DNA of 10,571 nt, from positions 10,764 to 21,334 of the forward strand of contig DOCI01000335.1 of the NCBI GenBank assembly GCA_003503535.1, written 5' to 3'. The stretch's first letter is position 1, and every line of letters begins with the position of its first letter. A program made the position numbers and the translations under genes. Below the pieces are notes generated by a model, which was not told the DNA's origin, searched no databases, and saw only the letters and a program-made list of their open reading frames with translations. Of this stretch, positions 1 through 7,722 are shown in pieces. The DNA comes from Planctomycetaceae bacterium (GTDB lineage: Bacteria; Planctomycetota; Planctomycetia; Planctomycetales; Planctomycetaceae).

Positions 1-2760
1 CGTGTTATTTGGACAGACGTCATCACGAATGATAATGGTGGCGATGGCTTCATCATCACTGGGGCAGCTCAAAGTGATGTGACCATTCCAGTTAGTACAA
101 CCATCATTAATAGCCGCGGCAATGGAATTGGCGTCTTTCCAGGCGTTGATGGAAATATTGTGATCTCGGGAACGCGTACGGATGGTAATCCCTCGGGAAT
201 TCCCATGACGATTACGAATCCCGAAGAAAATGCAATTCAGATTGGTCTTGCGACTGCTCCAATCACGGCCACATTGGCTGATGTGACCTTTGTGCAACCA
301 ATATCGATCAACCAGTTGGATCGCATGAATTCTGGAATTATCATCTCCAACACTGCGGGAAACACGATCTTCCAGACATCTGCGACAACTCAAATCGCAT
401 ATAACACCGCGACAACAGGAACCGCCTCTGCATTTGAATTCTTCCAGAACTTCGGTGGGAATTTGACATTAAACAATGCGATGTCGATTACCAACTCAGG
501 TGGAGCAGGTCTGCGGATTTCGAATGACGACAACATTCCAACCGGGGTCACTCCGGGAGTCTTCCGATATCTTGCCGGTTCTGGAGGATCAACACTTACG
601 ATTACAAATGCAGCTGCAACACAGGGAGTCGGCGGAGCAGCAATCGTGATCGGAGCGGATCCACCAGCAGGTGCACCTAACAATTCACCAGCAGGCACTG
701 GGTATGAGTCGAATGTTATCTTCGATATTCCGATTAATATCACGAATTCGAACGGAGCTGGGATTCGAATCGACTCGAACACAGGCAATGTCACGTTCTC
801 AGACACCGCCAATATCGATACCAACCTGACCGGTGGAACATCGATTGTGGGGATCTTTAATAATTCAGGCGATGTCTTCTTCAGCTCGCTTGATGTTCAG
901 GGTTTTATCTCTCCTGATGTCGATTTCGTGGATGACAATGAGCCGACTGCCGCTGAACTTGCTGCCATGTTCGCTTCGCTCGATATGCGGTTGAATACGG
1001 GAACACTCACATTCAATGATATTACAATTCAGGGTGGCAACACCCAAAACAATATCCAGGGTTCAACCGGGATCTTTGGATATAACAATAATCAAATCGT
1101 GATCAATGATGGTGATGTCGATGTCAACTTTGCGACAGCAGTAGAAATTTTCACTGCAGATAGTGCCGTCGGAGCAGGACTGATTTATAACTTGACCGAC
1201 TTAAATCTGGAGTTAAGCAATGTTGAATCGACAAATGCTCCTGACCATGGAGTGCACCTGGCAAATGTAAAAGGCCAGGCAACCTTCAATGGAGGAGATC
1301 TCACTGGAGCAGGGACAAACTTCGGCAGCGGGTTCCCCGGACCAAACTTCGAGGCGGGGATTTATGTCGACAACAGTTTTGTCAGAGGTCTTGAAACTGC
1401 GAACTTTGGCAATCCGAATCCAAATGCAAACGGATTGATATTCGGTCAGGCACGACAGTTCACGCTGGATGTGAACGATCTGAATATTGACCTGAACACG
1501 GCCGGTATTCTTGCCATCGCGATTGATGATGTCTCGGTTGATACGGGCAGCTTCACACTTAATAGTCGAGAAGCGATTGACTTGCGAAATGTTGTCACAG
1601 CACAGGTCATTGGTTCTGACTTTACAAACAATCAGGTGAGCCCAACCATTGGTGACTTCGGATCGCAATCGACGGCAACAATTCGATCAGTCATGACGCT
1701 GACACTTAACGACGATAACTCGGGGCTTGATAACAACCCGACGTTTTACGACCTGGTTATCGGACCACGAAATTCTGATTTTGACGACCCCACCGCCGAT
1801 AATGATCAGAATACATTCGATGACGACTTCTCTCACTTCTCCATCCTGATGCAGAACCTGGCACAGGACAACGTGATTGGAGTATTAGATAATGGATTTA
1901 ACGGTACCGAGACTGGCTTTATCGTCAATAACAATGCTTTCAATGCTGCTGGAACCTCAAGAGATTTCCAGGGATTTATTCACTATCGGGACATTTCGGG
2001 AGCCAATTCTCGGACCAACATCAATATCGTGATGAACGAGATGGAAGCTGCTGATGATAACGTTACGAACGCTTCTCTCACCGATACGGACCAGGGGGCA
2101 ATTGGAGTCATTCACATTTCTGACGAAACCGTGAATGACGATGACCTCGTCTTCAATGCCATCGACAACCTGATGGACCTTGGAGAAGAAGGCTCGATTG
2201 GCTTCTACTTTATCGATCAGGGTGAAGGCTCGATTACAATTAACATTGATGATAATCCTGATGATGGGTTGACCGAAGGTGGACTAGAGATAAACGATCC
2301 CAACGTTGCAGATCTCACCATTGCAGAAGGCCCGGCCTTCTACTTCGATCTGGAAACGGATGCCCAAATCAGTATTCAGAATCTTGAGATTCAGATCACG
2401 GAAGATGAAGACACCACTGGTGGCGGAAATGTTGCAACGACCATCGACGAACAACGTGTCTTCTTCTTCGACAATGTCTCGGGAACTGCTGATATCGATA
2501 TCGGTGGCAATACCATCCTCATTGACGATGCTGGTGCCTTTATTAATCCATTCACCGGACTGCTGTTCTTAGTCAATGATATTCTGGTGACAGAATTCGA
2601 TGCTGCCAGCGGAGAAATTACTCTGAATAGTCAAAACGACAATACCGTCTTGATTAACCCCTTGTTGATCCAGTTGACAAATCCCGACTTACTGTTTGAT
2701 GCTCCGATTTCTGCAGATTTCACAGGACAGCTGCAGTTCAACGGAATCTTTGTGCCTTAA
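1..2760 (+). CDS. Large acidic beta-repeat surface protein, 3' part (5' end outside window)
   Basis: The frame is open from base 1, so the first GTG (79) or ATG codons are probably not the true start; 919 residues and the TAA stop are visible. I do not recognise a named family. Short beta-strand/turn units alternate I/V/L/F with N/G/T/D, as in right-handed beta-helix or filamentous surface proteins. A loose unit of the form ITNSxGxGIxI recurs near window residues 8-19, 35-45, 109-115, 163-173 and 247-257, with irregular spacing. By hand count from residue 27 there are about 85 Asp and 29 Glu against 17 Arg and one Lys, and no Cys. Asp-rich runs occur near 593-609 and 708-760. No transmembrane helix, LPXTG, PEP-CTERM or C-terminal beta-barrel is visible; the chain ends in FNGIFVP. 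An extracellular or cell-surface structural/adhesive role is inferred. The signal peptide, if any, lies upstream. A BBP7 outer-membrane gene follows 213 bases later. Confidence 0.85.
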   Translation, partial: RVIWTDVITNDNGGDGFIITGAAQSDVTIPVSTTIINSRGNGIGVFPGVDGNIVISGTRTDGNPSGIPMTITNPEENAIQIGLATAPITATLADVTFVQPISINQLDRMNSGIIISNTAGNTIFQTSATTQIAYNTATTGTASAFEFFQNFGGNLTLNNAMSITNSGGAGLRISNDDNIPTGVTPGVFRYLAGSGGSTLTITNAAATQGVGGAAIVIGADPPAGAPNNSPAGTGYESNVIFDIPINITNSNGAGIRIDSNTGNVTFSDTANIDTNLTGGTSIVGIFNNSGDVFFSSLDVQGFISPDVDFVDDNEPTAAELAAMFASLDMRLNTGTLTFNDITIQGGNTQNNIQGSTGIFGYNNNQIVINDGDVDVNFATAVEIFTADSAVGAGLIYNLTDLNLELSNVESTNAPDHGVHLANVKGQATFNGGDLTGAGTNFGSGFPGPNFEAGIYVDNSFVRGLETANFGNPNPNANGLIFGQARQFTLDVNDLNIDLNTAGILAIAIDDVSVDTGSFTLNSREAIDLRNVVTAQVIGSDFTNNQVSPTIGDFGSQSTATIRSVMTLTLNDDNSGLDNNPTFYDLVIGPRNSDFDDPTADNDQNTFDDDFSHFSILMQNLAQDNVIGVLDNGFNGTETGFIVNNNAFNAAGTSRDFQGFIHYRDISGANSRTNINIVMNEMEAADDNVTNASLTDTDQGAIGVIHISDETVNDDDLVFNAIDNLMDLGEEGSIGFYFIDQGEGSITINIDDNPDDGLTEGGLEINDPNVADLTIAEGPAFYFDLETDAQISIQNLEIQITEDEDTTGGGNVATTIDEQRVFFFDNVSGTADIDIGGNTILIDDAGAFINPFTGLLFLVNDILVTEFDAASGEITLNSQNDNTVLINPLLIQLTNPDLLFDAPISADFTGQLQFNGIFVP

Positions 2761-2973
2761 ACCGGCAAGTTTGAGATGAGGCTGCGAACAGATCGTGGCC
2801 TCGGTATAAAATTTGTACTCGACGAAATTGTATAGAGAACATTTGGTTTGGAATTCTTGTTAAGCACGACAACAGTGTGCATTGCAGAGATTCGATGACC
2901 AAAGATATGCCCTCACAGGGCACTTCACCGAGACTTTGTGTGACCTCGCAGGAAGAATGGACCAGGACTCAAA
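2761..2973. other. Intergenic gap between surface-protein gene and BBP7 gene
   Basis: These 213 bases hold no supported gene. There is a short hairpin at 2908-2922 (TGCCCT, loop CAC, AGGGCA) without a T-run, so it is a poor terminator candidate. A TATAGA at 2831-2836 could be a -10 element, but no matching -35 box is seen at normal spacing. Whether the two flanking genes are cotranscribed cannot be decided from sequence. Confidence 0.4.
2964..2967 (+). promoter_or_regulatory. Ribosome binding site of the BBP7 gene
   Basis: AGGA sits six bases before the ATG at 2974. It decides the start: the alternative in-frame ATGs at residues 18 and 21 lack a comparable upstream purine motif. Using this start gives an unusually long N-terminal region before the signal-peptide core. 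Confidence 0.5.
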
Positions 2974-4461
2974 ATGACCAGATCGATTTCTTCCAACGAG
3001 GAACTGCCACCGTCATTCTTCGGGATGAGAGTTATGTATTTGATATGGAATAAGACAGGTTTTCTGAAGTCTGCGTCATTTCTATTGGCGACAGTTATCA
3101 GAACCCTTAAGAATAATCAAACCCTGCGACGGGCCTCTTTTTGTGTGATGCTCTGCATGTTCGGAGTTTCTATCGAAACCTGTCAGGCACAACCTTACGC
3201 GCCAGGCTTTGAGTCTCAATTGGCAGGAGGTTCCCCCTGGGATGCCCGGCAACGGCAATATTACGAACAAGTCCCCGCCGATCGTGGTGGATTTTATGAA
3301 GAAGTCTCGCCCTTAGATCGCTTTCTCCAACAGGTTGCCGCACAATCTTGGATTCAAGTCGATTACCTGCTCTGGAATCTGGGGCAAAACGATGAAGGTG
3401 TGATCGGGGAAGAGGTCCTCAATGTGGAATATCCGCAATATGGTTATGGCGTATTTGACCGTGCGACAGGAACATCTCCAACGGATTCCGTAGGTGGTAC
3501 ACGTAACGGGTATGCTCCCACAATGGGAATCGTCGATCTCAATAGCATGAATGGTTTGAGGCTCAAATATGGTTTGAAAACAACAACGGGGGCTTTAGAA
3601 GCCAGCACGATGTGGATTTTTCAGACGGATCGCAGTGCCTCTCAGGCTCCTTTTGTATTCCGTAACCCGGCTCCAAGTCAAAATCCAAACATTACAACAA
3701 TAGGAACTCCACCCGCACCAGCACTGGACACCACGGGTGTGACCGCCATTCCCTTCCTGAGAGATAGTGCCATTACCAACAGTGCATTGATTTTTGATAC
3801 GTCCTACGCCATCGACTACAGCTCGTCAATGTTCGGCACAGAAATCAATTATCTCTGGGACGACGATCGTCCAATCAATGGTTTCCACCTCAATTTTCTA
3901 CTCGGGGCTCGCTATCTCAAACTCGACGAAACGATGACACAAATTGGTGTCGATAGTGATGTCGCCACTGATGCGAACAATAACGACATTACTTATTTTC
4001 GCACCGCAACGATCGCATCCGAAGCGATCAATCAGCTTTACGGACCACAAATCGGGTTTCGCATGGAACTCGTCGAAGATCGAGTAACATTTGGTGCACA
4101 GCCAGCATTGACACTGGCAGTCAACCATATTGACTCACGCGTCTCGACCAACAATCTGTTCCAGGGTGATGACCCCACAACGACGACCGTTGACGAATCG
4201 ACGGCACCAACAACCAGCTTCTTCAATCAGGATAAACTTTCGCCAATATTCAGTCTCGCATTGTACTCCAAAATCCGTCTCTTCGAGAATGTACAACTCT
4301 ATGCCAGCTACGACATGCTGTTTCTGTATGCGGTTTCACGACCCGGACAAAATGTGATCTACGATGACGATGGTGATCAAATCCCCGATATCTATGTTGA
4401 TCCCAAACAAACCAATATGCTCACTCAGGGATTGACCGTCGGAACCATCTTTGAGTTCTAG
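2974..4461 (+). CDS. BBP7 family outer-membrane beta-barrel protein
   Basis: The 495-residue product matches the BBP7 (Pfam PF07585) planctomycete outer-membrane pattern. The mature part opens with the typical SWIQVDYLLW block (residues 125-134). Later come a GTEINYLWDDD strand (288-298) and the family-like LLGARYLKLDET segment (309-320). The chain ends in TIFEF with a terminal aromatic residue, as in BAM-inserted barrels. Signal-peptide-like features lie at residues 50-72: RR, then a hydrophobic core (FCVMLCMFGVS), then ETCQA with likely cleavage after A72. About 50 residues precede this core and include a second hydrophobic patch (SASFLLATVI, near 33-42). This may be a genuine long signal region or a start placed too far upstream. 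The likely location is the outer membrane; the molecular function of BBP7 proteins is not established. The gene lies co-directionally after the large surface-protein gene. Confidence 0.9.
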   Translation: MTRSISSNEELPPSFFGMRVMYLIWNKTGFLKSASFLLATVIRTLKNNQTLRRASFCVMLCMFGVSIETCQAQPYAPGFESQLAGGSPWDARQRQYYEQVPADRGGFYEEVSPLDRFLQQVAAQSWIQVDYLLWNLGQNDEGVIGEEVLNVEYPQYGYGVFDRATGTSPTDSVGGTRNGYAPTMGIVDLNSMNGLRLKYGLKTTTGALEASTMWIFQTDRSASQAPFVFRNPAPSQNPNITTIGTPPAPALDTTGVTAIPFLRDSAITNSALIFDTSYAIDYSSSMFGTEINYLWDDDRPINGFHLNFLLGARYLKLDETMTQIGVDSDVATDANNNDITYFRTATIASEAINQLYGPQIGFRMELVEDRVTFGAQPALTLAVNHIDSRVSTNNLFQGDDPTTTTVDESTAPTTSFFNQDKLSPIFSLALYSKIRLFENVQLYASYDMLFLYAVSRPGQNVIYDDDGDQIPDIYVDPKQTNMLTQGLTVGTIFEF

Positions 4462-5042
4462 TGCTGTAATCCAATAAAAACAGGGTGACACTGGCTTTGC
4501 CAGTGCCTTGTCCATTCAGTGTTAGTCTCGACTTGCACTGGAGGCTTTCGTTTGCAGTTTACAGTGGCGACTTTTTGATGGTTTAAGCCCTGTTATTCCA
4601 GTCAGACACCCGCTAAATATTCGTGGAAACGGCTATAAACGCAATGTGTGTTTTTTCCCGAAGTGGTGGATTGGCTCAGGCAGAACGGGGAACATTAGTT
4701 TTGGAACTGCTCTAAAGTCTTCAACTAATAACGCTCTTGCAAAGGCTCGATACGTTTCGTTCGGCTCTAAATAGCCATGCACATTCTTAACGGTGACTCT
4801 CGTGATTTGTGATTGAACAGCAGATCCACAGTCAATTACATGACAGGCTCGTTGTTTGGGAAGCTTACCCAATATTGCTGTATTGAGGGCTTGCAGGTGG
4901 GAAGTTTGCCTATTATCATCAATCTGCGAATCAGGAATTCCGTCTCGAAATTTATTTAATCGAGTCCGGGGATCCTCAGGATGGATCAAATGACTTCATG
5001 GCAGGGAGGACTTTCAGCTCACTTCAGTAAATTTCGGGCATC
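4462..5042. other. 581-base intergenic region upstream of mraZ
   Basis: No convincing gene is seen. The first third carries a hairpin at 4489-4505 and the imperfect inverted segments listed separately. A 118-codon minus-strand frame (4989-4633, TTG start) has no recognisable domain and no clear ribosome binding site, and is not called. Only one TGGGA (about 4899) is visible upstream of mraZ, so the direct TGGGN repeat array that characterised MraZ proteins bind is not obvious. A ten-codon frame (4998-5030) ends 12 bases before the mraZ ATG. Confidence 0.5.
4489..4505. repeat. Perfect hairpin, possible part of a dispersed intergenic element
   Basis: CACTGGC, loop TTT, GCCAGTG forms a 7-bp perfect stem 28 bases after the BBP7 stop codon. 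It could stall RNA polymerase, but the bases after it (CCTTGTCC) are not T-rich, so it is a weak intrinsic terminator. A further weak CACTG/CAGTG pair lies at 4536-4540 and 4562-4566. My impression is that hairpins of this CACTGGC...GCCAGTG type recur between planctomycete genes, but this is recollection and not a computed result. Confidence 0.5.
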
Positions 5043-5522
5043 ATGGGTGATTCTTTAATTCAAGGAGAATATAAAAGAACACTCGACGATAGATTTCGAT
5101 TGTCACTGCCCTCTGAATTCGGCTCTGCAATTTCGGATGATCAGGGAGAAACTATTGTGGTGAAGGAGCGTTTCGGTTGCCTGAGTTTGTGGTCGGCCAG
5201 TCAATGGCAGACACGGATGGATCAGGGGGTTGAACTCATTCGTCAGAAAATACTTTCCGGTCGGATGGAGCAACGCTGGGGAGAAGTTCAGCGGCTCGGT
5301 CGGCTTCTCTCAACACGACAAGTGACCGTCAAACTGGCAAATCGATCGCGGTTATTGATTCCGGAGAACTTCCGAGAGTTTCTGGGAGTTGATGCCAATC
5401 GGGAAGTACAGATTGTGGGTGCGGTTGTTTGTGTAGAAATCTGGAATCCGGAGGCTTGGATCGAAACATTGAAGCTGGAAATGCCAGGTTTCAACCCCTT
5501 ATTTAAGGATTTGAGTTCATAA
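5043..5522 (+). CDS. mraZ: MraZ-like SpoVT/AbrB-type transcriptional regulator
   Basis: The 159-residue length fits MraZ (about 150). Two SpoVT/AbrB-like swapped-hairpin repeats are visible. The first, residues 8-26, reads [19 protein letters not shown]; the second, about 97-111, contains [15 protein letters not shown] and is followed by a REVQIVGA...VEIW block near 119-132. The Arg and Pro of the classic D-x-KGR-x-x-x-P loop are kept (R19/P23, R103/P107), but the usual Gly before Arg is Phe18 and Ser102. The 'DDRFRLSLP' form agrees with what I recall of planctomycete MraZ. MraZ proteins are DNA-binding regulators of the mra/dcw cluster, forming ring oligomers. ATG 5043 is chosen because an in-frame stop lies at 5028-5030. 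No good Shine-Dalgarno is visible; the AGGGAGGA at about 5003 is too far away. No rsmH, ftsI or mur gene follows, which is unlike the usual cluster, so the target here is unknown. Confidence 0.85.
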   Translation: MGDSLIQGEYKRTLDDRFRLSLPSEFGSAISDDQGETIVVKERFGCLSLWSASQWQTRMDQGVELIRQKILSGRMEQRWGEVQRLGRLLSTRQVTVKLANRSRLLIPENFREFLGVDANREVQIVGAVVCVEIWNPEAWIETLKLEMPGFNPLFKDLSS

Positions 5523-5682
5523 GACTAGCCAATTAAGGAACTTTCCGGGCAGGGACAGGGAAGCTGTAGCTCGCTCAGCGAATCAGAGTTGCTCTTGTAT
5601 AACCCATGGACGGGCCCACTGCATGGACGCAGGAGAAAATACTCCACCGGCGCGGAAAGTTTTTTCTTTTCCCAGCGAACTC

Positions 5683-5701
5683 TCTGAACGAAACGTTCAG
5701 A
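5683..5701. repeat. Perfect 8-bp inverted repeat, possible operator or stem-loop
   Basis: TCTGAACG, spacer AAA, CGTTCAGA is a perfect dyad of 8-bp arms. It lies 161 bases after the mraZ stop and about 250 bases before the MFS start. No U-run follows immediately, which argues against an efficient intrinsic terminator. The symmetry suits either a dimeric regulator site or an RNA hairpin; its role is undetermined. Confidence 0.5.
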
Positions 5702-5937
5702 TTTGAGATTGCCAAAGTGCTTCGACGAACTGCTCTTCCATTCCGCTCTTGATGAACACATCTTGACGGATGTTTCCATTTTACCGGGATCTGAGACCAC
5801 GATTGCGTTGAAAATGCATGGAATCAGGGATAGCATGCTTCGATCAACATATTCTGATTTCACCTCACCAGTTTGAGACCGACACCATCGGATTCTTCTC
5901 TAAGAGACCGAGAACAACTGCTAGACTGGTAACAACC

Positions 5938-5943
5938 AGGAGA
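5938..5943 (+). promoter_or_regulatory. Ribosome binding site of the MFS gene
   Basis: AGGAGA lies eight bases before the ATG at 5952. It is the strongest Shine-Dalgarno match in the window and fixes the MFS start. The other starts (mraZ, beta-helix gene) have none as clear. Confidence 0.7.
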
Positions 5944-5951
5944 CGCCGCGC

Positions 5952-7592
5952 ATGAGTACCCAGCCAACAGAAGCCATCAGTTCCAACGCCTACCGGCTAT
6001 TATGGGCTGGTTTTACTGCAATTTTAGCCGCGGGAGTGGGGTTCGCCATTCGTGGAGGAATCCTCGATAACTGGGCTGGTGAATATGGTTTCACGAATTC
6101 TCAACTGGGAGCAATTGGTGGAGCAGGTTTCACGGGATTCTGTTTCGGGATTATCATTGGTGGAGTGATCGTTGATAAAATCGGTTACGGCTGGTTGGTT
6201 GTTGCTGCGTTTGTCTTTCATGTTGCCTCAGCCATTGTCACCTTCATGCCTACGCCCGACATGGAACAGGGAACGGTCTATGCTTTTCTTTTCTGGGGAA
6301 CATTCCTGTTCGCCATCGCAAACGGAACACTTGAAGCAGTTGCAAACCCATTGGTTGCGACACTGTTTCCAACGAAACGAACTCACTACCTGAATATTCT
6401 GCATGCCAGCTGGCCGGCCGGACTGGTTCTGGGAAGTGCGATGGGTTGGGTTCTTGACGACCGTGTTGGCATGCACTGGAAATTTCAGCTGGCTTTGTTC
6501 CTGGTGCCAACTGTCATTTATGGATTGATGTTCTTTGGGCAGAAATTCCCCAAATCGGAAGCTTCTGAAAGCGGATTGAGTCTGGGAGAAATGCTTCGGG
6601 AAGTTGGTATCTTTGGCGGTGCCGTCGCCTGTTTCTTCCTGGCACTGTTTTTTGCAGGTGTACTCGGTCCTATCTTCCCAGACGCTCAAACTGGAAACTA
6701 TGTTGGTTACGCCATCGGTGGAGTACTGCTGATTGCCGTTGGAATTCTGACGAATTTCTCACTCGGCTCCTGGCTCATCTTTGTCCTGTTCATCACTCAC
6801 GCACTTGTCGGGGCTGTTGAGTTGGGAACAGATGGTTGGATTCAGAATATCACAGGCAATATTTTGAGTTCAGAACAAGGGAAATGGTTGTTCGTTTACA
6901 CATCCACAATCATGTTCCTGTTGCGATTCTGTGCAGACTTCATTGAGAAAAAACTGGGCCTTTCTCCAGTCGGAATTCTGCTCGTCTGTTCGATCCTGGC
7001 ATGTGTCGGCTTGAATCTTGCCAGTGGTATTACAACCTTTGCTGGTGCATTGGTTGCCCTTGGAGTGTATGCGGTAGGTAAAACATTCTTCTGGCCTACA
7101 ATGCTTGCTGTTATTGGAGACCGATTTCCCCGTACCGGTGCTGTCGCGATGAGCATCATGGGTGGTATTGGAATGATGTCCGCAGGCCTGATTGGATCAG
7201 CTGGATTGGGTTATGCCAAAGATCGATATGCCGGTGAAACCCTCAAGGTTGCTGATGTTCAGGTTTACGAAGAATATAAAGCGGATTCATCGAGTCAATT
7301 TTTATTCTTTGGAGAAGTGACCGGACTCGATGGTCAGAAGTTTGAAGAGATAAAAAAAATTGATCCAGAAGATCGCACGGAAGCTCAGGATTTAGTTGTT
7401 GAATCCAGCATCACAGGTGATCGCAAGACTCTGGTAGCGGACTCCTTTATTCCAGGCACAATGGCGATCATCTATCTGCTGCTGTTCTTCTACTTCAAAT
7501 CGATTGGTGGCTACAAAACCGTGCACTTGGCAGGCACTAAAGCTGAGGAAATCGATAAAAACGATGAAGTCATTCCGGCTCACGAAAGCTAA
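5952..7592 (+). CDS. MFS transporter, FucP/FHS-like, with a soluble insert before the last helix
   Basis: A 546-residue integral membrane protein with about 12 hydrophobic segments in two halves, split by a polar loop near residues 197-216 ([11 protein letters not shown]). After the second helix a motif-A-like loop reads GGVIVDKIG (70-78). The fourth/fifth helix region carries [13 protein letters not shown] (127-139) and then [12 protein letters not shown] (146-157). This is reminiscent of the ETAANP...LN..Q/F...G signature of the fucose:H+ symporter (FHS) group, hence a sugar or related small-molecule permease is inferred; the substrate is unknown. The protein is longer than the usual 400-450 residues mainly because of about 78 charged residues (423-500) between the last two helices, rich in Glu/Asp/Lys. 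A charged tail (EEIDKNDE) ends the chain. ATG 5952 has a good AGGAGA. An intrinsic terminator follows, so it is probably the last gene of its transcript. Confidence 0.92.
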   Translation: MSTQPTEAISSNAYRLLWAGFTAILAAGVGFAIRGGILDNWAGEYGFTNSQLGAIGGAGFTGFCFGIIIGGVIVDKIGYGWLVVAAFVFHVASAIVTFMPTPDMEQGTVYAFLFWGTFLFAIANGTLEAVANPLVATLFPTKRTHYLNILHASWPAGLVLGSAMGWVLDDRVGMHWKFQLALFLVPTVIYGLMFFGQKFPKSEASESGLSLGEMLREVGIFGGAVACFFLALFFAGVLGPIFPDAQTGNYVGYAIGGVLLIAVGILTNFSLGSWLIFVLFITHALVGAVELGTDGWIQNITGNILSSEQGKWLFVYTSTIMFLLRFCADFIEKKLGLSPVGILLVCSILACVGLNLASGITTFAGALVALGVYAVGKTFFWPTMLAVIGDRFPRTGAVAMSIMGGIGMMSAGLIGSAGLGYAKDRYAGETLKVADVQVYEEYKADSSSQFLFFGEVTGLDGQKFEEIKKIDPEDRTEAQDLVVESSITGDRKTLVADSFIPGTMAIIYLLLFFYFKSIGGYKTVHLAGTKAEEIDKNDEVIPAHES

Positions 7593-7618
7593 GCTGACAA
7601 GCTTGCAAAGATAAATTC

Positions 7619-7651
7619 AAAAGCCTCCGGGATCATTTTCCGGAGGCTTTT
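7619..7651 (+). terminator. Rho-independent terminator after the MFS gene
   Basis: A perfect 12-bp stem (AAAAGCCTCCGG with CCGGAGGCTTTT) encloses a nine-base loop and ends in a short T-run, 26 bases after the MFS stop. The A-tract before the stem also gives a T-run on the other strand, so it could act in both directions, but no gene points at it from the right. It separates transcription of the MFS gene from the following secreted-enzyme gene, whose promoter must then lie within about 70 bases (7652-7722) unless readthrough occurs. Confidence 0.88.
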
Positions 7652-7722
7652 GTTATGCTTAAAATTCAAGTTACTCATTCCACGACAATCCTTCTGAGCC
7701 TCCAGAAACTAGAAAGTCGATC

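Larger units (their letters stand above)
5523..5951. other. 429-base intergenic region upstream of the MFS gene
   Basis: No supported gene. A minus-strand frame of 112 codons (5863-5525) has Ser/Lys/Cys/Pro-rich, non-domain-like content and is judged spurious. A plus-strand frame open from 5688 to the TGA near 5874 has only TTG starts and no ribosome binding site. Features of note are a perfect inverted repeat at 5683-5701, a T/C-rich tract near 5660-5671, and two copies of GAGACCGA at 5875-5882 and 5904-5911 shortly before the MFS gene. The region probably contains the 3' end of the mraZ transcript and the MFS promoter, but no clear -35/-10 pair is visible. Confidence 0.45.

Noticed and set aside
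390..824. A long minus-strand frame inside the large surface-protein gene
   Set aside because: It lies opposite a clearly coding repeat-rich frame; the strong codon bias of the plus strand explains the lack of stops.
2908..2922. Hairpin TGCCCT-CAC-AGGGCA as a terminator of the surface-protein gene
   Set aside because: Short stem, no T-run after it, and close to the next gene; it may be a chance palindrome.
4633..4989. A 118-codon minus-strand frame with a TTG start upstream of mraZ
   Set aside because: No recognisable domain, no ribosome binding site, mixed composition, and it would sit alone in a region that otherwise looks non-coding. Conservation data would be needed to revive it.
5525..5863. 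A 112-codon minus-strand frame between mraZ and the MFS gene
   Set aside because: Residue content is irregular (Ser-, Pro-, Lys- and Cys-rich patches) with no motif or start signal; it ends just after the mraZ stop and looks like a chance frame.
5688..5876. A plus-strand frame of about 60 codons in the same gap, with plausible-looking hydrophobic spacing
   Set aside because: It only has TTG starts, no ribosome binding site, and opens inside the inverted repeat; too short to support without conservation.
6228..6689. A minus-strand frame of 153 codons opposite the MFS gene
   Set aside because: It overlaps confident transmembrane coding sequence and has low-complexity His/Gln/Cys content typical of antisense shadows.
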